DNA of 64,000 bases. Source: Andreprevotia chitinilytica DSM 18519 (GTDB lineage: Bacteria; Pseudomonadota; Gammaproteobacteria; Burkholderiales; Chitinibacteraceae). Shown here in pieces: positions 8,402 through 23,057 of the stretch (position 1 is the first letter of the stretch; the number at the start of each line of letters is the position of its first letter). The position numbers and the translations under genes are program-made. Below the pieces are notes generated by a model. That model was given only the letters and a program-made list of their open reading frames with translations. It was not told where the DNA came from and did not search any database. The DNA lies in assembly GCF_000711875.1 (NCBI RefSeq), contig NZ_JONM01000009.1:62001-126000 (forward strand). The letters are read 5' to 3'.

Positions 8402-8950
8402 TCAGCGGTTCAACAACTGATCCGCCCAGAAAATCCCGCTCGTCGTCTTGCCATCGGTCACCCGGCCATCCAGCACGCTCGCCTTCAGTTCTTCCAGCGA
8501 CATCGCCACCGTTTCGACGAATTCACCGTCATCCAGCTGGGCTTCGCCCTCGGTCAAATCTCGGGCCAGGAAAATCTTGATTTCTTCGGTCGCATAGCTG
8601 ATCAGCGGATGGATCACGCCAAGAAACTGCCACTCCGTCGCGGTGTAACCCGTTTCTTCCAATAGCTCACGCTTGGCGCATTCGAGCGGGTCTTCGCCCG
8701 CTTCCAGCTTGCCGGCCGGGAACTCGATAAAGACGCGATCCAGCGGGTAACGGAATTGCCGCTCCATCAGCAGGCGGCCATCCGGCAGCACCGGGATCAC
8801 CATCACCGCACCGGGATGGACGACATATTCGCGCGTGGCGTGCTTGCCATCCGGCAAGCGAATGTCGTCTCGATTGATATGCAATAGATAACCGTCGAAT
8901 ACGCGCTGACTGCCGGTTTTCACTTCGATCAGGTGAGAATCATCTTTCAT
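8402..8950 (-). CDS. nudF: Nudix hydrolase, ADP-ribose pyrophosphatase NudF-like
   Basis: A 182-aa cytosolic Nudix enzyme that would split ADP-ribose into AMP and ribose-5-phosphate. The Nudix box is intact: GKLEAGEDPLECAKRELLEE followed by TGY, with the expected G, E and REXXEE residues. The upstream EFPAG and the downstream SYATEEIKIFLAR block fit the ADP-ribose/GDP-mannose subgroup. GDP-mannose is an alternative substrate. The gene stands alone between cysB (convergent) and the glycogen cluster. ADP-ribose pyrophosphatases have also been reported to cleave ADP-glucose, which would link it to the neighbouring glgC; that link is inference. Confidence 0.85.
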   Translation of the reverse strand: MKDDSHLIEVKTGSQRVFDGYLLHINRDDIRLPDGKHATREYVVHPGAVMVIPVLPDGRLLMERQFRYPLDRVFIEFPAGKLEAGEDPLECAKRELLEETGYTATEWQFLGVIHPLISYATEEIKIFLARDLTEGEAQLDDGEFVETVAMSLEELKASVLDGRVTDGKTTSGIFWADQLLNR

Positions 8951-9018
8951 GCGGAATCCTTCGAACCAAAAGAATGCGGCGACCGAAGCCGCCGCGAACG
9001 TCGCAGTTTAACGCGATT

Positions 9019-9165
9019 TAGAAGCTGCCCTCAAAATCGGCGAGCAGCCCGTCAGCGCAAGGGGGGACAGCGCACAGGAACCGGAATGTATGTGTGATAC
9101 ATGAGGATTCCGAGCACTGCCCGACCAGCGATCACGGCCGCGCAGCTATTTTGAGGACCGCTTCT
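9019..9165 (-). repeat. Long intergenic hairpin element A, downstream of glgP
   Basis: An imperfect long inverted repeat starts at the glgP stop codon. Outer arms share AGAAGC..CCTCAAAAT. The centre has the tight palindrome ATGTAT-GTGTG-ATACAT (9087-9103) within a wider GGAA..TTCC symmetry. Read on the minus strand, its core (TGCTCGGAATCCTCATGTA) closely matches element B at 15052-15094. It may serve as transcript end or mRNA stabiliser. Confidence 0.6.
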
Positions 9166-11615
9166 TAGAGATTGACCGGTTTCACTTTCCAGATGTCGGT
9201 CGCGTACTCGTTGATCGTCCGATCGGACGAGAACTTGCCCATGCCAGCGATATTGAGAATGGCGCGGCGCGTCCACTCCTCTGGCTGGCGATACAGCGCA
9301 TCGACCTCGTCTTGGGTGTCGATATAACTGCGGTAATCGGCCAGCAATTGGTAGTGGTCGCCCCAGTTCACCAGCACATCGAAGATCTGGCGGTAGCGCG
9401 CAGGATCGTCCGGGCTAAAGAGGCCGGAAGCCAGCATATTGAGCACTTCGCGCAGTTCCGGATCACGCTCGTAGAAATCACGCGGGTTATAGCCGCCACG
9501 ACGCAGCGCTTCGACCTGATCGGCCGTGTTACCGAAGATGAAGATGTTGTCGTCGCCGACCTGCTCGCGCATTTCCACGTTGGCGCCATCAAGCGTGCCG
9601 ATGGTCAGTGCGCCGTTCAGCGCGAACTTCATGTTGCCGGTGCCCGATGCCTCGGTGCCGGCGGTGGAAATCTGCTCGGATAGATCTGCCGCCGGGATGA
9701 TCATCTCCGCCAGCGTCACGCCGTAGTTGGGCACGAACACGACCTTCAGCTTGTTGCCGACACGGGGATCGTTGTTGATCTTCACGCCCACATCGTTGAT
9801 CAGCTTGATGATCAGCTTCGCCATCTTGTAGGCAGACGCGGCCTTGCCGGCAAACACCACCACACGCGGCACCATCTCTCTTTCCGGATGTTTGATGATG
9901 CGGTTATAACGCGTGATCACATGCAGCACGTTCAACAACTGGCGCTTGTATTCGTGGATGCGCTTCACCTGCACATCGAACAGCGAATTCGGATCGATCA
10001 CGCCGCCGAGCTTGTGCGCAACGTACGCGGCCAGCCGCTCCTTGTTGGCATGCTTGGCTTTCGCCACGGCACTGACAAAAGCAGGGAAATCATTATGCTG
10101 GCGCAATTCGGCCAGCTCATCCAGATTGGTGCGCCAAGTCTTGCCGATATAGTGATCGATCACCCCGGCCAAGGCCGGATTGGCCTGCGCCAGCCAGCGG
10201 CGCGGCGTAACGCCATTGGTCTTGTTGTTGAAGCGCTCCGGGTAGAGCTTGGCAAAATCGGCAAAGATCGACTGCACCATCAATTCCGAGTGCAGCGCCG
10301 ATACGCCATTGACTTTGTGGCTGGCGACCACGGCGAGATACGCCATGCGCACCTTGCGCTCGCCGCCTTCGTCGATCAGCGAAATGCGGCGAATCAAGTC
10401 TGGGTCATCACCCAAACGCACCCGTACTTCTTTCAGGAAAGCATCGTTGATTTCAAAAATCAGCTTCAAATGACGTGGCAACACACGGCCCAGCATGTCG
10501 AGCGGCCAGGTTTCCAACGCCTCACTCATCAGCGTGTGGTTGGTGTAGCTGAATACCTGGCGGGTAATGGCCCAAGAATCACGCCATGTCATACCGATAT
10601 CGTCGATCAATACTCGCATCAGCTCGGGGATCGCCAATACCGGGTGCGTGTCGTTCAGGTGGATCGCCACCTTCTCCGGCAGTTTGTTGAAGTCCTGATG
10701 ACTTTGGCGGAAGCGGCGCAGGATGTCCTGCAGCGATGCGGAGACGAAGAAATACTCCTGCCGCAAGCGCAATTCCTTGCCGGAATAGGTGGTGTCATCC
10801 GGATACAGCACCCGCGATACGTTCTCGGAGTGGTTCTTCTCCTCGACCGCGGCAAAGTAATCACCCTGGTTGAACTTGGAGAGATTGATCTCGTTGCTGG
10901 CCTTGGCCGACCACAGCCGTAGCGTATTGGTCGCGGTGGTGTCATAGCCCGGAATGATGTGATCGTTGGCGCAGGCAAATACGTCTTGCGTATCGAGCCA
11001 GCGCACCTTGTTCTCACCCTCGTCCTGCACCCGGCCACCAAAGCGCACCAGATATTGCACTTCCGGACGGGAGAACTCCCACGGATAACCATTCGCCAAC
11101 CAGTAATCCGGCGATTCAACTTGATTGCCATCCACGATGCGCTGCTTGAACATGCCGTAGTCGTAACGGATGCCATAGCCGTAACCCGGCAAGCCCAGCG
11201 TCGCCATTGAATCCAGGAAACATGCAGCGAGACGCCCCAAGCCACCGTTGCCAAGTGCTGCATCCGGCTCGATCGAGTCAATCTCGTCGTAATCAATACC
11301 CAGATCATCAAGCGCATGCCGTACCTCGTCGTAGATGCCCAACGCCAGCAGCGCGTTGGTCAGCGCCCGGCCCATCAGGAATTCCATCGAGAGGTAATAG
11401 ACGCGCTTCACGTCTTGCGAATACTGCGCACGCGTCGTCGCCATCCAGCGTTCGATCAGCCGATCACGTGCCGCCAGCATGGTGGCAAACAACCAATCGC
11501 GTGGATTGGCGGTGATCGGGTCTTTGCCGATAGCAAAGGTCAGCTTGTTGGCAATCGAGCGCTTGAGCGCTTCGACGTCGTTGCCGGGGGAGTTGTGTTC
11601 AAAGGCAGTCGTCAT
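9165..11615 (-). CDS. glgP: Glycogen phosphorylase
   Basis: An 816-aa PLP-dependent enzyme that releases glucose-1-phosphate from glycogen ends. The catalytic region contains [14 protein letters not shown], in which K663 is the expected PLP lysine, then [10 protein letters not shown]-terminal motifs include [24 protein letters not shown] and [13 protein letters not shown]. Length is normal for GlgP/MalP. It is the last gene of the glycogen cluster, 42 nt after glgA, and ends in element A. Its product feeds Pgm (15250) in reverse. Maltodextrin phosphorylase activity is an alternative, but the context favours glycogen. Confidence 0.95.
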   Translation of the reverse strand: MTTAFEHNSPGNDVEALKRSIANKLTFAIGKDPITANPRDWLFATMLAARDRLIERWMATTRAQYSQDVKRVYYLSMEFLMGRALTNALLALGIYDEVRHALDDLGIDYDEIDSIEPDAALGNGGLGRLAACFLDSMATLGLPGYGYGIRYDYGMFKQRIVDGNQVESPDYWLANGYPWEFSRPEVQYLVRFGGRVQDEGENKVRWLDTQDVFACANDHIIPGYDTTATNTLRLWSAKASNEINLSKFNQGDYFAAVEEKNHSENVSRVLYPDDTTYSGKELRLRQEYFFVSASLQDILRRFRQSHQDFNKLPEKVAIHLNDTHPVLAIPELMRVLIDDIGMTWRDSWAITRQVFSYTNHTLMSEALETWPLDMLGRVLPRHLKLIFEINDAFLKEVRVRLGDDPDLIRRISLIDEGGERKVRMAYLAVVASHKVNGVSALHSELMVQSIFADFAKLYPERFNNKTNGVTPRRWLAQANPALAGVIDHYIGKTWRTNLDELAELRQHNDFPAFVSAVAKAKHANKERLAAYVAHKLGGVIDPNSLFDVQVKRIHEYKRQLLNVLHVITRYNRIIKHPEREMVPRVVVFAGKAASAYKMAKLIIKLINDVGVKINNDPRVGNKLKVVFVPNYGVTLAEMIIPAADLSEQISTAGTEASGTGNMKFALNGALTIGTLDGANVEMREQVGDDNIFIFGNTADQVEALRRGGYNPRDFYERDPELREVLNMLASGLFSPDDPARYRQIFDVLVNWGDHYQLLADYRSYIDTQDEVDALYRQPEEWTRRAILNIAGMGKFSSDRTINEYATDIWKVKPVNL

Positions 11616-11657
11616 ATTGGTGATTCCAATTGATTCAAAATTCGGTGTGTTTAACGG

Positions 11658-13109
11658 CTAGCCGTTCAAAAGACTTTGGTACAAGGCCAAATACGCGGCG
11701 GCTGAAGCGCCCCAGCCAAAGTCTTGCCGCATCCCGTTACGACGCACGGCTTTCCAGGCTTTGGGTTGGGCCCACAACGCAAACGCGCGGCGGATGGCGA
11801 CCGTGAGGCCGGCTGCGGTGAAGTCATCGAAAACGAAGCCAGTCGCCGTTTCATCCGCCAGGTTTTCCAAGGCGGCATCGACGACGGTATCGGCCAAGCC
11901 GCCAACGCGGCGCACCAGCGGCAAGGCGCCATATTTCAGGCCATAGAGTTGGGTGAGGCCACACGGTTCGAAACGGCTTGGCACCATGATCACGTCCGCC
12001 CCGGCCATGATCCGGTGCGATTTGGCTTCGTCGTAGCCGATGCGCACGGCGACTTGTTGCGGATTGGCGGCAGCGCGTTCGACGAACGCAGCTTCCTTGT
12101 CCGCATCGCCGCTGCCCAGCAACACAAACTGCCCGCCGCGACTAACAATCTCGTCCAGCGTATCCAGCACGAGATGCAAGCCCTTCTGCTCGGTGATGCG
12201 GCTGACCACGGCAAATAGTGGGCCTTCTGATTCAGTGGAAAGCCCCAGCGTCTCTTGCAACGCTTGTTTACACTTCGCTTTGCCGGTGGGCTTGTCGGCG
12301 GTGTAGCTGGCCGCAATCAGCGGATCGCGGCTCGGACTCCAGACCGCATCGTCCACGCCGTTGAGTACGCCCGACAGATCTGCCACACGGCCACGCAGCA
12401 GGCCATCCAGACCGCAGCCTTGTTCTTCGGTGGTGATCTCAGCGGCGTAGGTTGGGGAAACGGTGGTGATATGGTCGGCGTAATACAGCCCCGCTTTCAG
12501 GAACGACACCTTGCCGTGGAATTCAACCCCCGCAACGTCAAAGAAATGTTCAGGCAACGCCAGTTCGCCGAATACCTTGGCCGGGAACAGCCCCTGATAC
12601 GCCATGTTGTGAACGGTCAGCACCGACTTTGCCGGCCGGCCGCGCGCGACCAAGTAGGCCGGTGCCAAGCCGGCATGCCAATCGTGGCCATGCACCACGT
12701 CCGGCCTCCAGAATGGATCAAGCCCGCTGGCGAGTTCGGCTGCCAGCCAGCCTAGTAGCGCAAAGCGGCGGTGATTGTCGGTATAGGGTTGTTGCGCGTC
12801 GTCCTGATAGGGGTTGCCGGGGCGGTCATAGAAAGCGGGGGCATCAATCAGATACACGCCGGCCCCCGCTTCCGTACCATTGCCGGGCAGCTTGGCGAAG
12901 CCGATACGCACCGCGCCAAAGGGCGTGTTCACATGGGCAACCTCTCCCTGCTCCGCCAGCTTGGCCCGGATTGCCGGAAACGCCGGCAGCAGCACACGCA
13001 CGTCTACGCCGAGTGCGATCAGCGCGCCCGGCAAAGCGCCGGTCACGTCGGCCAATCCGCCGGTCTTGAGGTAAGGGAACAATTCCGAGCAGACGTGCAG
13101 TACACGCAT
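11658..13109 (-). CDS. glgA: Glycogen synthase (ADP-glucose), GT5
   Basis: A 483-aa enzyme that transfers glucose from ADP-glucose to growing alpha-1,4 chains. The N-terminus has the ADP-glucose binding KTGGLADV motif (K15-TGG), and the C-terminal domain has [17 protein letters not shown] with the conserved acid of retaining GT-B enzymes. ATG 13109 is chosen because AAGGAAG lies 6 nt upstream and the protein starts with the canonical MRVLHVCSE; a frame starting 48 nt earlier has no family similarity. Neighbours are glgC-side genes upstream and glgP downstream. Confidence 0.95.
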   Translation of the reverse strand: MRVLHVCSELFPYLKTGGLADVTGALPGALIALGVDVRVLLPAFPAIRAKLAEQGEVAHVNTPFGAVRIGFAKLPGNGTEAGAGVYLIDAPAFYDRPGNPYQDDAQQPYTDNHRRFALLGWLAAELASGLDPFWRPDVVHGHDWHAGLAPAYLVARGRPAKSVLTVHNMAYQGLFPAKVFGELALPEHFFDVAGVEFHGKVSFLKAGLYYADHITTVSPTYAAEITTEEQGCGLDGLLRGRVADLSGVLNGVDDAVWSPSRDPLIAASYTADKPTGKAKCKQALQETLGLSTESEGPLFAVVSRITEQKGLHLVLDTLDEIVSRGGQFVLLGSGDADKEAAFVERAAANPQQVAVRIGYDEAKSHRIMAGADVIMVPSRFEPCGLTQLYGLKYGALPLVRRVGGLADTVVDAALENLADETATGFVFDDFTAAGLTVAIRRAFALWAQPKAWKAVRRNGMRQDFGWGASAAAYLALYQSLLNG

Positions 13110-13259
13110 TGCAGACTTCCTTGTTTGATGGCTAATCGCACCAGTCTGGCGCACCAATATTGAGTTCTGATTGATTACTGATTAACGAGACTGGATTCAA
13201 GCAAAGGGCGAGCCAGCCTGAACAACTGGCTCGAACGCTTAGCTCGAACACTTTGGGCA

Positions 13260-13649
13260 TCAAGACCCAGTACGCACTTCAACCCGCTCCTGAATCCGCC
13301 CTAATCGCACCAACCACGCGTTAATTCCATTGAGCGAACGCCCGTGGTGCTGCGCCAATTCCTTTGCGGTGAGACCATCGTCAAACCCAGCCAGCAAGGC
13401 TTGATCTTCTTCGTCCGACCAAGCCTTGCCTGCGTTCTCGGGTTTCTCGCGCTCAACAACTGTTTTGGTGTTGATGCGTTGGCCGTTGTCATGCTGCCCA
13501 AGCTGCTCAAGCGCCCTGCTCGCGACGAACAAGGCGCGAATCACGCGGGGTTGATTGAGCACTGATGACTCAGCCAATACTTCACCAGTTTCCGGGTCGA
13601 CACCGTTGGCGAACGACTCAATCAAGACCTTGGCATCTGTAACAAGCAT
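13260..13649 (-). CDS. Uncharacterised 129-aa protein with Myb/SANT-like helix-turn-helix, in the glycogen cluster
   Basis: I do not recognise a named function. The N-terminal half (MLVTDAKVLIESFANGVDPETGEVL...LNQPRVIRALFVASRALEQL) is an acidic helical region. The C-terminal half, AWSDEEDQALLAGFDDGLTAKELAQ followed by GRSLNGINAWLVRLG, has the W..EED..L...F..G....ELA...GRS..GI..RL..LG spacing of small SANT/Myb-type DNA-binding helices. ATG 13649 has AAGGAG five nucleotides upstream; a GTG two codons earlier is less likely. It lies 42 nt after glgC and 150 nt before glgA on the same strand. A local regulator of glycogen genes is possible but unproven. Confidence 0.75.
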   Translation of the reverse strand: MLVTDAKVLIESFANGVDPETGEVLAESSVLNQPRVIRALFVASRALEQLGQHDNGQRINTKTVVEREKPENAGKAWSDEEDQALLAGFDDGLTAKELAQHHGRSLNGINAWLVRLGRIQERVEVRTGS

Positions 13650-13691
13650 GCACACTCCTTCAGCAATGATTCACAGTGAATGGCCAGGCGA

Positions 13692-14975
13692 TCAGCACAT
13701 GGTCTGCTGGCCCAGCATGCTCTTGGTAATCAACACCACGCCGCTTTCGCTGCGGTAGAAGCGGCGAGCATCGTCTTCGGCGTTCTCTCCCACCACCGTG
13801 CCTTCCGGGATTTCGCAACCACGATCGATCACGCAGCGACGCAAGCGGCTGGAATGGCCGATCACTACGTCAGGCAGGATTACCGCAGAATCAATGGTGC
13901 AGAACGAATGCACGCGCACTTTGGAAAACAGCACGGAGTTGAGCACCAGCGAGCCGGATACGATGCAGCCGCCAGACACCAACGAGTTGAGCGTCATGCC
14001 ATGGCTGCCGTTGCGGTCTTGCACGAACTTGGCGGGGGCCAGCTGTTCTTGATAGGTGCGAATCGGCCAATCCTGATCGTACATATCGAGTTCGGGCGTG
14101 ACCGATGCCAGCTCGAGATTGGCCTCCCAGTAGGCATCCACGGTGCCGACGTCGCGCCAGTAGTCCTTTGCATTCGCATCGGTTTTCACGCAAGAGAGCG
14201 AGAACGGATGCGCGTAGGCATGCCCTTCCTCCACGATCTTGGGAATGATGTTCTTGCCGAAATCGTGTTCGGATGATTCATCGGCCAGGTCTTCATCGAG
14301 CAGGCGGTACAGATAATTGGCGTTGAACACGTAGACGCCCATCGAGGCCAGCGAGCTATCCGGCTTGCCCGGCATGGCCGGCGGATCGGCCGGTTTTTCG
14401 ACGAAGGCTGCGATCTGGCGGGCTTCAGTGACATCCATCACGCCAAAGGCAGTGGCTTCGTGGCGTGGTACTTCGATGCAGGCCACCGTGCATTCGGCGC
14501 CCAGAAGCACGTGATCCACCAGCATGCGGGCGTAGTCCATCTTGTAGATGTGATCGCCAGCCAGCACGACGACATACTCCGGCCGATAGCTGCGCAGGAT
14601 GTCGAGGTTTTGATACACCGCATCGGCCGTGCCGCGATACCAGTGTTCTTCATCCAGACGCTGCTGCGCCGGCAACAGGTCGACGAACTCGTTCATCTCG
14701 TTGCGCAGGAACGACCAGCCACGCTGGATATGACGCAACAGGGAGTGCGACTTGTATTGCGTCACGACTCCGATGCGGCGAATGCCGGAGTTCAGGCAAT
14801 TGGACAGCGCGAAATCGATGATGCGGAACTTGCCGCCGAAATACACCGCCGGTTTGGCACGGTGATCGGTCAGCGCCTTGAGCCGCGAACCACGACCGCC
14901 GGCCAAGACCAGGGCGACCGCTTTGTTCGGTAATTGGCGAGCCAGCGAGGCTTTATCAATCAGTTGGACTTCCAT
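13692..14975 (-). CDS. glgC: Glucose-1-phosphate adenylyltransferase (ADP-glucose pyrophosphorylase)
   Basis: A ~427-aa nucleotidyltransferase committing glucose-1-P to glycogen synthesis. The N-terminus carries [36 protein letters not shown] and later [10 protein letters not shown] and the substrate-site block VEKPADPP. A left-handed beta-helix follows ([28 protein letters not shown]). The start at 14975 ([11 protein letters not shown]) has AAGGGAG seven nucleotides upstream; extending to 15068 would place the N-terminus inside hairpin element B and is rejected. Family members are allosterically regulated by glycolytic intermediates. Confidence 0.95.
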   Translation of the reverse strand: MEVQLIDKASLARQLPNKAVALVLAGGRGSRLKALTDHRAKPAVYFGGKFRIIDFALSNCLNSGIRRIGVVTQYKSHSLLRHIQRGWSFLRNEMNEFVDLLPAQQRLDEEHWYRGTADAVYQNLDILRSYRPEYVVVLAGDHIYKMDYARMLVDHVLLGAECTVACIEVPRHEATAFGVMDVTEARQIAAFVEKPADPPAMPGKPDSSLASMGVYVFNANYLYRLLDEDLADESSEHDFGKNIIPKIVEEGHAYAHPFSLSCVKTDANAKDYWRDVGTVDAYWEANLELASVTPELDMYDQDWPIRTYQEQLAPAKFVQDRNGSHGMTLNSLVSGGCIVSGSLVLNSVLFSKVRVHSFCTIDSAVILPDVVIGHSSRLRRCVIDRGCEIPEGTVVGENAEDDARRFYRSESGVVLITKSMLGQQTMC

Positions 14976-15038
14976 CGTATAGCTCCCTTTCATCGTCGAC
15001 TGAGAAGCCATCCCATTAGGCGGCTGCGCCTGCGCATC

Positions 15039-15114
15039 TCGCTTCCGTCCGGTGCTCGAAATCCTCATGTACCCACAAGTACATTCCGGTTCCTGCGGCT
15101 CCGGGCGGAAGCGA
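15039..15114 (+). repeat. Long intergenic hairpin element B, between pgm and glgC
   Basis: Arms TCGCTTCCGTCCGG (15039-15052) and CCGGGCGGAAGCGA (15101-15114) are complementary apart from one mismatch. At the centre ATGTAC-CCACAA-GTACAT (15067-15084) forms an inner palindrome. The core matches element A (minus strand) at most positions. The rest of the 274-nt spacer (15115-15249) holds further short GC palindromes such as CGGCGG-CCTGTA-CCGCCG but no gene. Confidence 0.65.
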
Positions 15115-15249
15115 CCTGCTTTGGCTCGCTCGCCTACTGGAATGGCATTCCAAATGCTCGCCGGTGCGTCGCCGGCGGAGCGGTGTATCGGCGGCCTGTA
15201 CCGCCGGAGTAGCTGTCTGTTCCGACCTCGATCTCTAATCCTGACCTGA

Positions 15250-18932
<3,683 letters not shown>

Positions 18933-18938
18933 TCAAAC

Positions 18939-21137
18939 TTACCCATTTACACGTTTGAGGTAGATCGTCGCCAACGGCGGCACCGTCAGCATCAGTGATT
19001 GCGAAAAGCCGTGGCTGGCATGCGGCTCGGAGACTAACTCGCCATTGCCCACGTTGCTGCCGCCATAGAAGGTCGAATCGGTATTGAGTATTTCCTGCCA
19101 GCGCCCGGCCAGCGGTACGCCTACGCGGTAGCCGTGACGCAGCATGGGGGTGAAGTTACTGATCACGACGACGGCCCCTTCCTCGTCTGCTTCGCCATAG
19201 CGGACAAAGCTGAAGATGGAGTTTTCCGCATCGTCATGCGCAATCCACTGGAAGCCACGCGGGTCGAAGTCAATCTGGTGCAATGCCGGGTTGGCTTTGT
19301 AAACGGTGTTGAGATCGCGCACCAACGATTGCACGCCAGCGTGCCAACCACCGCCCACTGCCGGATCGAGCAGGTGCCAATCCAGGCTGGATTCATGATT
19401 CCACTCGCGGCCCTGTGCGAATTCGCAGCCCATGAACAAGAGTTTCTTGCCGGGGTGCGCCCACATGAATGCGTAATAGGCTCGCAGATTGGCGAACTGC
19501 TGCCAGGTATCGCCCGGCATGCGCGCCAGCAAGGAACCCTTGCCGTGCACCACTTCGTCGTGCGATAGCGGCAACACGAAGTTTTCGTTGAAGGCATACA
19601 CCATGCCGAAGGTCATCTGATGGTGATGGTGCTTGCGATACACCGGCTCTTTTTGCATGTATTCGAGCGTGTCGTGCATCCAGCCCATGTTCCACTTGTA
19701 GTGGAAGCCGAGGCCGCCCATCGCGGGCGGACGGCTCACGGCGGGGAACGCGGTCGACTCTTCCGCCAGCGTGATCGCCTCCGGCCGCTCGACACCGACG
19801 GTTTCGTTCATGCGGCGCAGGAATTCGATCGCTTCCAGATTCTCGCGGCCGCCGAATTCGTTGGGAATCCATTCGCCTTCCTTGCGGCTGTAATCGCGAT
19901 ACAACATCGATGCGACAGCATCGACACGCAGACCATCAATGCCGAAGCGCTCGATCCAGTACAGGGCATTGCCGGTGAGGTAGTTACACACCTCGTTGCG
20001 GCCATAGTTGTAGATCAGCGTGTTCCAGTCCTGATGAAAACCTTCGCGCGGATCGGCGTGCTCATACAGGTGGCTGCCGTCGAAATGCGCAAGGCCGTGC
20101 GGGTCGTTCGGGAAATGGCCCGGCACCCAGTCGAGCAAGATGCCGATGCCATTGGCGTGGGCGGTTTCGACGAAATAACGGAAATCTTCCGGGCTGCCGA
20201 AACGGGAGGTCGGCGCGTAGATACCCAGTGGCTGGTAACCCCAAGAGCCATCGAACGGATGCTCGTTGATCGGTAGCAGTTCGATATGGGTAAAGCCAAG
20301 ATCCTTCACGTAGCCGATCAGCTGATCCGCCAGCTCGCGATAGGTGAGCCAGCGATTGCCCTCTTCCGGCACACGCCGCCAGGAGCCAAGATGCACCTCG
20401 TAAATCGACATCGGCGCGTTAAAGGTATTTGCGGCCTTGCGGACCTCGCTGGACGGCACAACGGCCGGCAGCGGCGCGGTTTTGGAGGCAGTGCCCGGCC
20501 TCAGTTCGGCGGCGAAGCCGTAGGGGTCGGCCTTGAGTTCGATCTGGCCTTGCGCGCCCAGCAGCTCGAATTTGTACAGACTGCCAGCAGCCAGATCGGG
20601 GATGAAGATTTCCCACACGCCGCATTCGCGCCGCAGCCGCATCGGGTTGCGGCGGCCATCCCAGAAATTGAAATCGCCGACCACCGACACCCGCCGTGCG
20701 TTGGGTGCCCAGACGGCAAACGCGATGCCCTTGACGCCCTCGTGCTCGGCAACGTGAGCGCCCAAGCGTTCGAACGGCCGCTGGTGCGTGCCTTCCGACA
20801 ACAACCACACATCCATCTCGCCCAACACCGGGCCGAAGCGGTAGGCATCATCGAATTCAATGGTCTCGTCGCCCCAACGGGCTGCGAGGCGATACGGAAA
20901 CGGGTTCTTGCGACGGGGAATCTTGCCGGAGAAAAAGCCACGCTCATCGACGCGGTCCAGCGTGGCCAAGGTGCGCGCGGTTTTGCTGTCCAGCACGCTG
21001 ACGTTGACGGCCTCCGGCAACAGCGCGTGCATCCAGAGCACGCCATCGTGCTCGTGTTGGCCAAGGATGGAAAAGGGATCGGCATGGGTGCCGGCGAAGA
21101 GCGCATCAATCGTGGATTGGTCTGGAAGGACGGACAT
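18939..21137 (-). CDS. glgB: 1,4-alpha-glucan branching enzyme
   Basis: A 732-aa GH13/CBM48 enzyme that introduces alpha-1,6 branches. It has an extended N-terminus plus a CBM48 module ([29 protein letters not shown]). The barrel motifs are [31 protein letters not shown] and [15 protein letters not shown], with the catalytic D, E and D present. As the first gene of the minus-strand cluster, its promoter should lie in 21138-21420, shared with the divergent alpha-glucosidase gene. Confidence 0.95.
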   Translation of the reverse strand: MSVLPDQSTIDALFAGTHADPFSILGQHEHDGVLWMHALLPEAVNVSVLDSKTARTLATLDRVDERGFFSGKIPRRKNPFPYRLAARWGDETIEFDDAYRFGPVLGEMDVWLLSEGTHQRPFERLGAHVAEHEGVKGIAFAVWAPNARRVSVVGDFNFWDGRRNPMRLRRECGVWEIFIPDLAAGSLYKFELLGAQGQIELKADPYGFAAELRPGTASKTAPLPAVVPSSEVRKAANTFNAPMSIYEVHLGSWRRVPEEGNRWLTYRELADQLIGYVKDLGFTHIELLPINEHPFDGSWGYQPLGIYAPTSRFGSPEDFRYFVETAHANGIGILLDWVPGHFPNDPHGLAHFDGSHLYEHADPREGFHQDWNTLIYNYGRNEVCNYLTGNALYWIERFGIDGLRVDAVASMLYRDYSRKEGEWIPNEFGGRENLEAIEFLRRMNETVGVERPEAITLAEESTAFPAVSRPPAMGGLGFHYKWNMGWMHDTLEYMQKEPVYRKHHHHQMTFGMVYAFNENFVLPLSHDEVVHGKGSLLARMPGDTWQQFANLRAYYAFMWAHPGKKLLFMGCEFAQGREWNHESSLDWHLLDPAVGGGWHAGVQSLVRDLNTVYKANPALHQIDFDPRGFQWIAHDDAENSIFSFVRYGEADEEGAVVVISNFTPMLRHGYRVGVPLAGRWQEILNTDSTFYGGSNVGNGELVSEPHASHGFSQSLMLTVPPLATIYLKRVNG

Positions 21138-21420
21138 GCCTCACCTATTGTTGTCGTTGTAACGAACTGTGATTTCTTGACTGGCGCTGAAGGCAAGCGG
21201 AGATTGATTTATAGCTCATGCTTACCGCACCAAACATCGCATCCCGGCGCTAAAGTCATTGAACCGCAATAAATGCGCCAACCAACATCAGTAGATGTAT
21301 TGATATTGCCGCGACTGGCCATGCCGCGCTACATCGAACTTCCTATTGAAACGCAATCAGCGATGAGAACAACATCGGCGCATTCTGATAATTATTTGCA
21401 ATGAAGACAGAGAACTAACA
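21138..21420. promoter_or_regulatory. Divergent promoter region, glgB cluster / alpha-glucosidase
   Basis: 283 nt without a gene separate the two divergent starts. The right half is AT-richer (ATTCTGATAATTATTTGCAA just before the GH13 start). No clear -35/-10 pair or operator could be assigned by eye. Confidence 0.4.
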
Positions 21421-23046
21421 ATGACAGACCAACAATGGTGGCGCGGCGCGGTGATCTATCAGATCTACCCCCGCAGCTTCATGGATAGTAACGGTGATGG
21501 CGTGGGCGACTTGCCCGGCATCATCGAAAAATTGCCTTATCTGGCCAGCCTGAACGTCGATGCGCTGTGGATTTCACCCTTCTTCAAATCACCGATGGCC
21601 GACTTCGGCTACGACGTTTCCGACTATCGCGATGTCGACCCGTTGTTCGGCCAGCTCCGGGATTTTGATGCCTTGCTCAAGGCCGCGCACCAGCAAAACC
21701 TCAAGATCATCATCGACCAGGTGCTGTCGCATACCTCCGAGCAGCACGCATGGTTCATCGAAAGCCGTAGTTCGCGCGACAACCCCAAGGCCGATTGGTA
21801 CGTGTGGGCCGATCCCAACCCGGATGGCACACCGCCGACCAACTGGCTATCGGTCTTCGGCGGTTCGTCCTGGCAGTGGGATAGCCGACGGCGGCAATAC
21901 TATCTGCACAATTTTCTCACCAGCCAGCCCGACCTCAACTTCCACTGCAAAGCGGTACAACAAGCCATTCTCGGCGAGGTGGAATTCTGGCTGCAACGCG
22001 GTGTGGACGGCTTTCGCTTCGACGCCTGCAACTTTCACTTTCACGACCAGAAACTGCGCGACAACAAGCCGGCCAAGGTGATCGACGAGGTCACGGTCAG
22101 CAATGCCAACCCGTATGGCATGCAACGCCACAAGTTCGACAAAAGCCGGCCGCAGAACCTGAAATTCCTGCAAAAGCTCAGAACATTGCTGAACCAATAT
22201 GGCGCAGCCAGCGTCGGCGAAGTCGGTGATGACGACTCGGTAGCACGCATGGCCGAGTACACCAGCGGCGGCGACAAACTGCATCAGGCATACAGCTTCA
22301 ACCTGTTGACCAACGCATTTTCAGCCTCGCATATCCGCAGTCAGGTCGAGCAAATGGAAACCGCGTTCGCCCATACCGATCTCCCTGGCTGGGCGTGCTG
22401 GTCGATCGGCAATCACGATGTCGCTCGCGTCGCCACCCGCTGGGGCAAGGACAAAGGCGGGCCGGCGTTTTCCAAGCAGATGCTGGCGCTGGTGACCAGC
22501 CTGCGTGGCTCGAGCTGCCTGTATCAAGGTGACGAGCTGGGCCTGCCCGAAGCCGACATCGCCTTCGAAGACCTGCAAGACCCGTACGGCAAGACGTTCT
22601 GGCCGGAATTCAAAGGTCGCGACGGCTGCCGCACGCCGATGCCGTGGACTAAAGCCGGTGATTACGCCGGGTTCTCGGCCACCAAACCGTGGCTGCCCAT
22701 ACCTGCCGGGCATCAGGCGCACGCGGTATCAACGCAGGAGAAACCACACGAATCAGTGCTGAACGCCACCCGCAGATTCCTGGCGTGGCGGCGCGGCCAG
22801 CCCACATTGATTCACGGCGACATCCACTTTTTGCATGCCGCCGAACCGCTGCTCATTTTCACGCGCAAGCTTGGCGATGAGTCCTTGCTGGTTGCATTCA
22901 ACCTCAGTGCAAAACCGCAAACCTGGCCGCTCACGAAAGCGCTGCAATCACTGCAAGTGCTCGATGGCCACGGTTTGAAGGGCGGCAAAGTTGCAAATGG
23001 CAGCTTGCAACTGGCCGCTTGGGGCACCTACTTCGGTAGGTTCTAA
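21421..23046 (+). CDS. GH13 alpha-glucosidase / oligo-1,6-glucosidase-like enzyme
   Basis: A 541-aa enzyme without a signal peptide, so probably cytoplasmic. It starts with the family signature WWRGAVIYQIYPRSFMDSNGDGVGDL. Catalytic motifs are VDGFRFDACN (D nucleophile), SVGEVGDDD (E) and IGNHDVARV (D). It fits the GH13 subgroup of alpha-glucosidases acting on maltose-type or isomaltose-type oligosaccharides rather than trehalose synthase, which is usually fused or longer. It is divergent from the glycogen cluster and could degrade short glucans released by GlgX. Exact linkage specificity is unknown. Confidence 0.88.
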   Translation: MTDQQWWRGAVIYQIYPRSFMDSNGDGVGDLPGIIEKLPYLASLNVDALWISPFFKSPMADFGYDVSDYRDVDPLFGQLRDFDALLKAAHQQNLKIIIDQVLSHTSEQHAWFIESRSSRDNPKADWYVWADPNPDGTPPTNWLSVFGGSSWQWDSRRRQYYLHNFLTSQPDLNFHCKAVQQAILGEVEFWLQRGVDGFRFDACNFHFHDQKLRDNKPAKVIDEVTVSNANPYGMQRHKFDKSRPQNLKFLQKLRTLLNQYGAASVGEVGDDDSVARMAEYTSGGDKLHQAYSFNLLTNAFSASHIRSQVEQMETAFAHTDLPGWACWSIGNHDVARVATRWGKDKGGPAFSKQMLALVTSLRGSSCLYQGDELGLPEADIAFEDLQDPYGKTFWPEFKGRDGCRTPMPWTKAGDYAGFSATKPWLPIPAGHQAHAVSTQEKPHESVLNATRRFLAWRRGQPTLIHGDIHFLHAAEPLLIFTRKLGDESLLVAFNLSAKPQTWPLTKALQSLQVLDGHGLKGGKVANGSLQLAAWGTYFGRF

Positions 23047-23057
23047 GGGCAAAAACA

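Noticed and set aside
14976-15068. Longer N-terminus for glgC
   Set aside because: It would lie within hairpin element B and lacks family similarity; the start at 14975 has a strong ribosome site.
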